From positions 39,318,444 through 39,382,443 of the forward strand of contig CM077115.1 of the NCBI GenBank assembly GCA_039619475.1: a stretch of DNA of 64,000 nt, read 5' to 3'. This DNA is from Icerya purchasi (Eukaryota; Arthropoda; Insecta; Hemiptera; Monophlebidae). The position numbers and the translations under genes were made by a program. The notes under the pieces are model-generated. The model was not told where the DNA came from and made no database searches. It saw only the letters and a list, made by a program, of their open reading frames with translations. Positions within the stretch are counted from its first letter, which is position 1. Each line of letters starts with the position of its first letter. Positions 55,166 through 64,000 of the stretch are shown piece after piece.

Positions 55166-56989
55166 ATTTTGTTTCTCATGTTGCTCCTTCTACCGCTGTT
55201 CCTTAGTCCTTTGACCAGTCTAAAATGCTAAAAAAAAGCAAACAAATTACATTTAAAAAAAAAATAGTTTTTAACTTTCTTTTCTCTTTCTCAAGAAGCT
55301 TTTTAATGACACGGGCGAATATAGACGACACGAGTTTCGTAAGCGTTCTCGGTGCGTAAGAATGCAAAAATGAAACGAGACGTGTAGGAGAAAGTTAGAG
55401 AGAAGTGTGATGTTGGAGGTGCGCAATGGCTAAAAGTCCCTTCGCAAGTAATCGCGTAATTTACCGAATCCTTTAAAAATGGCAATTAAAACATAGTGCG
55501 TGATTTATTTCGTTTCTTTAGGAAAAGCTGTACGTGCAATCAACGGCCTTTAGACACACAGCCTTTTACTTGTTTTGGGTTTCCCGTCCGAGAAACGTAG
55601 TAGCTGCTGCAAAAATTAACCAGGCGATGAACTAACCTGCACGCGCCGATAAACTAAACGACGAAAAATAATCAAACATCATCGATAAAAGCTTGTCAAA
55701 CAGCACGATTCTCCGAGTCTAGTCGAAAAATATTTAATTATGAATCTGGCTGTAGCAGCCTCATTCTGAAGAGCAGGGAACTCTGCTAAAGGTTTATAGT
55801 AAAAGAAGGTGAATCAAGAAGAAAAAAAAACTAGAGCCTAAAGGAGAAAATAATGAAATCCGATTCTATACATTAGTAAAAGCGAGGCGAAATTCTTAAG
55901 AGTGGTCGAGCTGTTAATCCATAGACTGCCCGATCGCGTTGTAGTTCGATGAATTGAGCGACTTGTCTTTCGATTGCGCTGCTGAGCAGTTTGGAATGAA
56001 ATTTTTCACCAACACCCAAAACAACCGAAACATCTAAAATGCCTAAAACGCCCAAAACATTCAAAGTAAAAACAAGGTTTACGGGAAAGGATGCTACGAT
56101 CTGAAATCATTTCTTGGAAATTCGAACAGCGACATCGATTTACGATGGATTGGCTCATGACCGTTGTAATAGGTGGGCAAAGATTGGGAGGGGGTATCAC
56201 GCCGCAACTGTCTATTCCGCGCGGCCTAGTTATTAGTTATTATAGGCGGCAACTAAGCCTCTCCGTAAGATGTTAATGTTCCGTAAAACACATTAGCCCC
56301 GGGGAAATTATTTGAAATCGTGTTTTTCAATATGGATGAGGAAGCTCTTTCAAAAATACGCGACAGTTAGATTTTTCCCGTCAGAGCAACCGATCGATAC
56401 CGAAAATGGACTGACCATGGTAAACGATGAGGAAGCTCGTCAGTTTCAGAGAGCGCGCCATAGATAACATGAATTCGTACCAATGGCCGACATTATGGAA
56501 CCGCGTGTCCGATTAGCAGCGTCTCCACCCGGGGGAGGGGAGGGGAGGGGGGGCACAAAATGAAACAACGAATTTTTCATTTCCTCATTTGCCGAATGGA
56601 AATTCTACCGTCAAAGTTTCGACTACTAAATAGCACTATTGCACACTAAACGATAGCCAGACAGCTTAAGCAGACACTGTGGCTACCAAAGCTCTCGCGC
56701 GTGTCTCGTCACATATAGCTAATATGTGAAATCGAATAGTGCCTGTACGAAAAAGAGTCAGCTGACCAAAACCAAAGACGGATTGAGAAATTGGTGCCTC
56801 GGTAGTGCATTACCGGGAGAGAGCATAAGTAATGTAACTTTACTGGAAAGCCCAGACAAATCCCTCATCTACATTTTGAGCATATTTTTCAATGATAGAA
56901 AAAAAACAAAAAAGAGGAAATACCCCGCATCCGTAAGCTGCCGTCGGCATAGTAGGTGTAGGCTTGCGGGGAAAAAACGTAAGCGACCG
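55166..56989. other. Spacer, no recognised gene
   Basis: A G-rich tract (56529-56553) is the main compositional feature. No coding family recognised. Confidence 0.4.
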
Positions 56990-57610
56990 AACTGAAGCGG
57001 CTCGCGTTACGGCGACCGGCAAGTCGCTCGGCGTGATTCTGTTGATGCATAGCCGATCAGCGCTGAACGCGGTAGTCGGACCACTCGATTATAGCGGCGA
57101 ACGGGCCGCGGGCTGTTTATAGGCGACCCGGCTGGAACACAGGTGAGAGGCAATCTTCTTCTTGTTCGGAAGGAGCGCACTTATTTGTTTGCGTTTCTCC
57201 AGCGCACACGGAGCGGCCTGGAAATTCGCCCGGAAGAAAGTCGTTTCGAAGAGAGATTGCTCTCGTATTCGAGTCGTCGGGAAGCGAACAATGTATGAAT
57301 GAGCGGACGGAGCTCGCGGGCGACAGTTATGCAGCCGCTATTATCCAGAAGCACGATGCCTATTTCGGCTGTGCGTGCAAGGCTGCGTTTTTTCCCCGAT
57401 TATTTCCTTGCTCGCGTTCGCTTCGTTTCCCGTTCGCCCTACCTGACGACACGCGCACGTCAATTCAATTGCAGCGCTCGTCAAAATCGCTTGCCGTCCG
57501 ATATTCCGGCAGACTAATCACGTGTACTATGCAGCTGGGTACGGTGCCAGTCCGTGGGACACCGGTGTACTACGGCAGACTAAATAGTCGTCGGCGAAGG
57601 AAGAGAGTTA
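56990..57610. promoter_or_regulatory. Second GC/CpG-rich block with candidate donor site
   Basis: CpG-dense sequence from about 56990. A donor-like CACAGGTGAGAGG at 57137-57149 follows a GC-rich stretch that could be a 5' UTR exon, and ATG codons appear from 57293. Open frames on the plus strand (57295-57615) are unrecognised. It may be a host gene start; evidence is compositional only. Confidence 0.3.
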
Positions 57611-58735
57611 ATTAGCGATAATTCTCGATTGAGCTGAAGACTGAAAGGGGTCGTTGGTTGTTGGCGTTCGTGATCAGTGCCACCGCCCGAAAATAGTTTG
57701 GTCGCCGAGGAATCGTTTCTCCTCCAGCGATGATAATTCCGAGTTCTGCTTTTGTTTTTATTTGTATTAGCTGTTTTCGTTCACTATTATGTGTGCCCGT
57801 GTGTTTTCCTTTTGCTTTATTGCCGCTATTATCGTATTTTACCAGGCACGCTATCATAACGGGCAGAGTGTTATTGAAAAAGCGAAAAAAAGTACACACG
57901 AATTTTGCTTTCGCACGCATATGCAAAACCTCGCCCATTCTACTAAGGCATTTGAGCGAGATGATGGAATTCGCTTTATCGTGCGCTGTGAGAAAACGAA
58001 AGAGAGCTAGGTCGAAAATCCGCGCCTACCACCGGGCTAATGATCACGGACAGAAAATACCCCCCACCCCTGAGTATTATAATAACTCGTACATCCTGGC
58101 TACTTCACGTATCTTCTGAAATTGCACCGCGACACAGTCAAATTTTCCGCAATCTTTATCGCGCGTATGGGCGGCTTTTGAAAAAAATTTAATCGTGATT
58201 CTTCGGTTTTGTGTAAAATCGAGACCGCAGTTCTGAGTCTTGTTTTTCTAACCCCGCTTTGGTTCTTTTTTCGGACTGCGCACAAAAATATAAAAGGAGT
58301 CGAAAATTTTTCATTTTGACGATTAAAGTTACAACGAATTCTAAAGAATAACGACAAATAAAACGGTAAATAAACGACTGACGATTGAGAATGTTGAATA
58401 AAATACGCTAGTTTCCGGAAATATCACGGAATTTGCAGCTTAGAAAGATAAACGTAATTTTCGTTACGTCACTTTTTCGGAATAATAATTTTGAAAATTA
58501 AATTAATTTAAAAAACCGGTAAAATGTCTTTTAAAAAAAAATTAACGTATTCTATTAGTTTAGCGCAGACGTTTCGGAGACTCGATAATTTCATATCTGT
58601 ATAGACATTTAAACATCTCTCTGTCGATAAATGATAATTGATTTTAAGAACGTACGCAACCACCAGCGCCTAATTATAAAAACTATTTAACCCAATTGAG
58701 CGGAGATAATCGAAATGATGATCTTTAGGATCGAA
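57611..58735. other. Spacer, no recognised gene
   Basis: A 129-codon plus-strand frame (57730-58119) is unrecognised. The minus strand near 58565-58580 reads CCGAAACGTCTGCGC, a possible eroded Penelope-like end. Confidence 0.35.
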
Positions 58736-58739
58736 TTAT

Positions 58740-59640
58740 TTTAACTCGCTAAAGTTCTAAACCTGGTCGTCGTCGGGGTCGCATCTCTTGCATCAAGAGG
58801 TTGCCTACATCTGTATTCTTCGATTCGTGGCGTATCTAATCATGTCTTGTATACTTTTGCATGGGAAGTTGGCTGGTGCATTCGTAGTTGCTAGCTCCAA
58901 TCTTCTTCTTCCTTTAATGGGTTTTCCCTGAACTCGTCCTTGCAATGCCAACATGAAAACACCGTTTTCCCGGATTTGATGTGCTATGTATTTCAGCTTT
59001 CGATGCTTAATATTTTCAACTATCGTTTTGTTTTCTTCCTTTACTTTTGTTAAGACCGATATACGTTTGTTGCAAAATCAGTCCAAGGTATTTTTAATAA
59101 TCTCCGATAGCACCACATTTCATACACGTTCAGCCTTCTCACAATATCCGCACTCGTTGTCCAGGTTTCACACGCATATTTTAGTACTGTCCATATGCAC
59201 CATCTCATTGTTCTCTTTCGCAGGCCTATGCTTAAGGTTCTGTTTTTTAAGACGTTGCTAAGGTTATTAAAGGCTGTCTTTGCCATACCGATTCTACTTG
59301 TTGACTTCTTTTAGGTCTCTTCCGTCCTTACTTATAAGAGCACCTAAATATCTCTAAACTCAGTGACATTCTCCATTTTTTTCATTCTCTATCATGATTA
59401 CTGCTTTTTTGTCATTGGTTCTCGAAAATCTCATGACTTTCGTTTTTTCTGTGTTTATTTTCATTCTGAATTTCCTTCCCGCACGGTTTATTCTATCAAT
59501 CATTTTCTGCATTTGAGCTTCTGTTTCAGCTATAAATACCTTATCGTCCGCATGTTCTAAACCTAGTTTTTCTATTTTATTCCTGAGTATTTTCATAAAC
59601 GTCAGTTGTTGCGTCTGTTCGAAATAAAAATCGATATATA
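58740..59640 (-). pseudogene. RT relic with ADD motif, minus strand
   Basis: Minus-strand order: MKILRNKIEKLGLEHADD with KVFIAETEAQMQKMI (HADD in place of YADD, 59540-59551), FRMKINTEKTKVMRFSR, then YLGALISKDGRDLKE, KTAFNNLSNVLKNRTLSIGL, LKYACETWTTS, NVYEMWCYRRLLKIPWTDF, LKYIAHQIRENGVFMLAL, LQGRVQGKPIKGRRRL, and a terminal NFPCKSIQDMIRYATNRRI. This is a continuous palm-to-C-terminus series of an RTE-like ORF2 with at least three frame changes. The 5' end stops near 59630 at an ATT repeat. Confidence 0.85.
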
Positions 59641-59644
59641 CATA

Positions 59645-59676
59645 TATTATTATTATTATTATTATTATTATTATCG
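59645..59676. repeat. ATT trinucleotide repeat
   Basis: About ten ATT units at the 5' border of the RT relic. Confidence 0.9.
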
Positions 59677-60490
59677 CAATAAAGGAGATTTTACTTTTAC
59701 GACTAACAATGTTAATGATTGTTTCGACACACTGGTTGTTGGTGTGTAAGTGTGGTAATAATAATGTTGACGATAATATTTTCAAAATTTTAATAAAGAT
59801 GGGCACACTAATTCGCTCTCACAAACATAAAACACTACTACTTGTGTTCACAACTTATTCCGTTGTTTCTTTTTTTTTTTATCATCTTTCCGATAACCCG
59901 GAGAATATTTTCCGTTCGACAAAAGTAATTCTTTATAGATTAATTCGATACGCGCGGTATTTCAGTAATTCTAATTATATAGTTCTTATTTTTTGATAAT
60001 AATAAGCAAAGTAATCGCTTCAATATAGAACGGAAAATATTTTCATGTTGTTTAATTTCAAACTGTCCCCCAGCTAAACACGACTCCCGGGTTTAATTTT
60101 TAATTAAACGTATTTACGGGTTAAATTGAAAACTCTGATTTCGTTTGAATGTCTTTGAAAAATGTTATCTATGTGTGTACGTCTATTGTACTCACCGCTT
60201 ACAAAAAATCAACAATCGGAATATGTATATATACTAATTTCATAGCATCGCCATCTCACCGTTATTCTATCACCTTCTTGTAATAGTTGAGCGGTAGTGT
60301 CGGTTCTCTATAATTTTATCATTTACAAACACACAAACTAAAAAGATACATTTAAATATCATCTATAATTAAGACGGTTTGCGATATCACTCACCCCGAG
60401 TGAAATAGAAATAATGCGGTAACTCATCGAACGAGGGGTATCCCCCTGCATTATGCTCAATTTTTGCCGCGAGATTCTCGTAAATCTAAC
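59677..60490. other. Spacer, no gene seen
   Basis: No recognised feature. Confidence 0.4.
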
Positions 60491-60520
60491 TAATTATTAT
60501 TATTATTATTATTATTATTT
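60491..60520. repeat. ATT repeat, probable 3' tail of the adjacent element
   Basis: (ATT)n on plus, that is (AAT)n on minus, directly after the end of the Jockey-like relic read on the minus strand. Confidence 0.75.
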
Positions 60521-61340
60521 TTTTATAATATACTATTACGAGCTGTCCATCAAGGGCATTTAGCAATACGTTTCAATGGAATTAAACATGAAGGAAGAAG
60601 TACCCCCTCCATCAGCCCGACCTCAAACAAGGTCTGGCGTTTCAGTCTTCTTACATCATTGGTAACATCTGGCAATCCTCTAGCGTCCGTACGAGTATCG
60701 AGTCTGTCTATGTGTCTTTTAGCGCGTGAACTTTGATGACATCAGCCACATAATCTTTACAGAAATCTCGGTTTAGATTAGTTACATACTAGAGTGCCTA
60801 TCAACCGAAGGATCTTATTCTGGGAAGTGTCTGTATTACTTTGTTTAGCGCAACCCCAAAGTTGAACCCTGTACGTACGTCCAGATAGGTTTTAGAATTC
60901 TCTTGTATATATTAGGCGTTTGTTATCACTCCCTATCAGCCAATACACTTTTTTTAACCTAGATATCTAGTTCTTTCTTTTTTACCGGTAGATGGTGTTT
61001 TCACGTCAATCGGCTATCTAAGTGCAAAATACCTGACACTGTTGTTCGTACAGACAGATCTGTGTTATTGATCCTAACGGGTTGGGCTTCAACTTTTCGG
61101 TTAGTAAAATGGATATTCGTCGATTTTTTATCTCGATTTTCCATTCTTTAAACCATGTTTATTTTGTAGATTATTGCTAGCTGTCTTCGGATCTTCATGT
61201 GATGAAAGAGGTACCTGTGTCGTCTGCACATGTAGCCCCCTACTTGTACATTCACTATCACAGGAATATCTGACTTGGATTCTTGTACGGGGAATTTGTA
61301 ATATCTAGGAACGTTATCATTTCGCAGAAGATCTTGTTGA
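60521..61340 (-). pseudogene. Jockey-like RT relic, minus strand
   Basis: Minus strand: GATCADDTG (catalytic ADD at 61212-61229) followed by SSHEDPKTA-like residues, WFKEWKIEIK, STNIHFTNRKVEAQPVRIN, a VRYF segment, then LYWLIGSDNK, ILKPIWTYVQGSTLGLR-like, and SSRAKRHIDRLDTRTDARGL near the end. This is the usual Jockey/BS-type order from palm to C-terminus (ADDTA, WFKKWRIKIN, TFTNRK, LYWLIG, ILKPIWTYGIQLWG). Frame changes and stops are numerous. Confidence 0.7.
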
Positions 61341-61839
61341 ATCATGTTTAAAAGCAATATTTAATTTTCCCCAATGCGTATTTACATACAAGATCCGTTG
61401 TAAAAAATATGCATATCATTTAATTTCACTAACGGGACAAGTAAAGTATCTTTTTTACAAACGATGAATTTTTAAAGGTTTTAAATTAATTTAATAGAAA
61501 ATCTATATGAGATTAATAAAGCCCCAATTAATTGCAATAAGTAATAAAATGAAAAACTTTAACTTCACGAGTTTATTGTAAATTCCAGCTGTATAATTTC
61601 AAAGATTTTGTCGATTTTATGATTACTTGAAATTTTGAGATTCATAGTTTTTTCCGCTATATGTTATTATGAAAGCTATATAACATATGTATATTTAGTC
61701 TTTGATAAATTCAAAATTAGCCCCTTATTCCCGTTTAACTAGTCGATTATTAAATCAACTCCCGATATCGAATAAGGTACGTAGGATATCCGGATAACGG
61801 GAATTAATTAGTAATAAATATAAAATAAATTCTTAATCA
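61341..61839. other. AT-rich spacer, no gene seen
   Basis: No recognised feature. Confidence 0.45.
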
Positions 61840-63500
61840 CCATCATTTGTATTAAGAGCTTGCTCTTGTTGTTGTAGCTTAAATCACTGTATCCTTTTCC
61901 ATTTTTTCCTATCTTGCGTAATGTTTTTAATTTGTTTATACGTCATTCGCCATTTTTATTCGACCTATCCTATAATCCGAGGTCCTCCTCGAAGGAGTGT
62001 TGTGACGTAGTATATGTTCCAAAAATTTGTTTTTTCTTTGTTGCATTATTTTTATCCGTTTCTTCTCTTCATCCGCCATTTCTAGTATATCTGATTTTTT
62101 TTTTTTTTTTTTTTTTTTTTCTATATCGTCTGTGAGATGTTTATCATGCGACGCCATTCGCACATTTCAAACGCCAAAAAATCGATCCTTGAGATTTTTC
62201 GATGTCACCCATGTGTTTCCAAGCTGTATAATGAGATCGTCTCTATATGTATGTTTTCATTAGTCTTTTCCTTATGTTTAATTCAACTTCTTTGTTGAAT
62301 AATTCTCCTTTTTTCGTAAAAGCTTGTTTGACTATATGCTTGTTTGTACTTCAACATCATTCTTTTTCTTTGTGTTATTATTCTTTACCTGAATATTTAA
62401 ATTGATCTACTATAAAATTTTATCATCTAATTTTTTATCCGTATTTTCTATCATTGTTTACAACTACACTAGGACGCTTTTGTTTTGCTTATATTTACTT
62501 TTAAATTTGTTTCACGAGTTTTTGTAATGTTGATATTTGGTATTGCGTAATTATTGTTCATTTTCTGCTATTAAGATCGTCTGCGAATCTTATGCAGTTT
62601 ATTTCTTCTCCACTTATTTTTAAGCCTTTAGTGTTTTTTAACATTTTCATAATTCGCTCCTCTATTATCAAGTTACAACATAGGTAATAATAATAAGCAT
62701 CCCTGTCTTACTTTTCGATCAAATCACCAATTCTCATTTCAACCGTTTGCTCATTATATAACTCCCGTATTATTTTCTTATCGCTATAGTTTAATCTTCT
62801 AATTTTGAGAATAATGTTCCCTCCACGTCACATGGTCAAACATTTTTTCCATATCTCTATGACGGCTGTGTATAATTCTCTTCACCTATATCAATTTTCT
62901 TTTCGATAATTAATTTTAATGACAGTATATAGCTTCTCGAGTTCCCACTTCTAAATCCGAATTGGTCATTATTTACTGTTTTCTCTATTCTTTGTCTTAC
63001 CCTTTTCGTTAGAATTTTTATTATTACAGTTGATGTGTACGGGGTATTAAGCTTATTACTCTGTATACTCTTAACACTCTTTTGCACCGAACTTTTTCGG
63101 TATTGTCGAAATCTTCCGGTCATTGCTCACAACATCTTTTCGTTAAGTCACATGTACTTCTGCTTTAATTTCTTCATCAGCCATTTTTAGTAATTCGGTA
63201 TGTTATCTAAGCCTGTTGCTTTTTTTTTATTTGCAAACTCTTTTAATACCAATTTCTAATTTTTCTTTTATTTCAGGTCCTTTGTTACCTTCTCGTTTTC
63301 TATATTCATTTTATTTCTCGCATATTTCCATCATTTTTATATAGATTTTCCTGATGTTCTTTCCATCTTTTCTAAATTGCTTCTTCTGTTATGCTTCCCC
63401 CGCTTATCATGTATGATATATTAACAGTTATTATTTTACCTTTTTGGGTTCATTCTATTTACTTCCCTATACGCTTCTTCTACTTTATTTTCGTTAGATT
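61840..63500 (-). pseudogene. RTE-like ORF2 relic, ~1.6 kb, minus strand
   Basis: The longest RT relic here. Minus order: NKVEEAYREVNRM, ATGLDNIPN (compare GxDNIPAE), IIKILTKRVRQRIEK followed by QFGFRSGNSRS (RT finger/palm), DMEKMFDHVTW, VRQGCLL, CIRFADD (62573-62590, catalytic DD), and distally ILEMADEEKKRIKIMQQRKN, LEHILRHNTPSRRTSDYRIG and a terminal DRKKWKRIQ. Stops and indels are numerous and a poly-A insert (poly-T on plus, 62096-62120) lies within the C-terminal part. The endonuclease domain is missing. Confidence 0.85.
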
Positions 63501-64000
63501 TCTTTTCTACATCTTTATAATAATTGCGTTCTATTTATTTTCGAATTTATTTATTTTATATTTATAAATGTTAACGGATTACGGAATTATCGACGTATTA
63601 AATTATCTATTAATCATCGCGGCATGTCTAATAATTTACCTGCAACATTCAAGTTGCGTAATTCATTAGTATAAATCAGAAATGGACCGAAAATGCTCAT
63701 TCAGAACTCTCGGATAAAACTTCGCTGCTACTTTAAATAGTGCAATTTTATAGTGAAATAAATATACGGGGACAACTGCGTAAATTTATTTCACTATGAT
63801 TAATTACTACGAAAGTTTCAAACGTTTCAGTGCAATTTTATTTTCTATCACGGCCATTTAAAGCTTATTTAACCGCACTAGGCTGTATTCTGACAATCAG
63901 CCAGTACAGGGATATTGGTTAATTCTTTTCGGTGTGATCTAGATGCACTTTATCACCTGGTGCTGCAGTATTGATCGCTGCGTACACTCGATACCTGAAG
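63501..64000. other. AT-rich spacer with a short palindrome
   Basis: Holds the palindrome TAGTGAAATAAAT/ATTTATTTCACTA (63752-63797) and the repeat copy shared with 36.87 kb. No gene recognised. Confidence 0.45.
63750..63832 (-). repeat. Dispersed repeat shared with 36871-36935, containing a palindrome
   Basis: TAGTGAAATAAAT at 63752-63764 is the exact inverse of ATTTATTTCACTA at 63785-63797, with GGACAACTGCGTA between. The minus strand continues ATTAATCATAG and GAAACGTTTGAAACTT. Confidence 0.7.

Noticed and set aside
1..64000. CRISPR array, bacterial operon or prophage
   Set aside because: No regularly spaced repeats with unique spacers, no ribosome-binding-site-led ORF series, and composition and SINE/LINE content are eukaryotic.
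1..64000. LTR retrotransposon or endogenous virus
   Set aside because: I saw no gag/protease/integrase motifs and no paired direct long terminal repeats around any coding relic.

Overview
The window reads as insect (at least arthropod) nuclear DNA, possibly hemipteran. It is AT-rich, full of long A/T homopolymers, AT and ATT microsatellites and poly-G/poly-C runs, and has no operon-like gene packing. I find no intact host protein-coding gene and no rRNA or CRISPR array. Almost everything recognisable is decayed transposable-element sequence, read from short conserved motifs scattered across frames. The species is not determinable from what I can see.

Layout. 0-6.7 kb: a 33-bp tandem repeat, AT-rich spacer, and a 5'-truncated RNase H non-LTR insertion with a perfect 12-bp target-site duplication. 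6.7-8.65 kb: a TA-flanked Tc1/mariner-type element folded into a long palindrome. 10.2-12.9 kb: a Tc1-like transposase relic, a Jockey-like scrap, two tail-to-tail non-LTR 3' ends and a head-to-head pair of tRNA-derived SINEs. 17.4-20.5 kb: a dense cluster of reverse transcriptase (RT) relics on both strands, one split by a SINE. 18.3 and 25.5 kb: a ~0.55-kb inverted duplicate. 26.4 kb: a 98-bp higher-order tandem repeat. 28.7-31.2 kb: a terminal-inverted-repeat element, a SINE/RT-element junction, a Penelope-like 3' end and a tRNA-like head. 33.3-35.4 kb: a nearly complete but frameshifted Penelope-like element (RT plus GIY-YIG-like motifs) with ~147-bp inverted terminal repeats and a hammerhead-like motif at its 3' end. 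36.7-38.4 kb: a minisatellite on both sides of an RNase H element and a near-canonical hammerhead ribozyme motif. 41-44, 48, 50 and 54.8 kb: at least eight fragments of one RNase H/zinc-finger non-LTR family sharing a 3' end of the form CCTTGGTTGACGAGCCC plus oligo-A. 49.7-63.5 kb: further RT relics, mostly on the minus strand.

The elements do not work together as a pathway. They record repeated insertion, nesting and inverted duplication. The most interesting items are the hammerhead-like motifs tied to Penelope-like 3' ends (37.9, 35.3 and 30.5 kb), the palindromic mariner, and the several kinds of inverted pair that could fold into long hairpin RNAs. Two GC/CpG-rich blocks (about 45.7-46.7 and 57.0-57.6 kb) and a short candidate first exon at 27.69 kb are the only hints of host gene structure. 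All calls were made by eye; no alignment, profile search or folding program was run.
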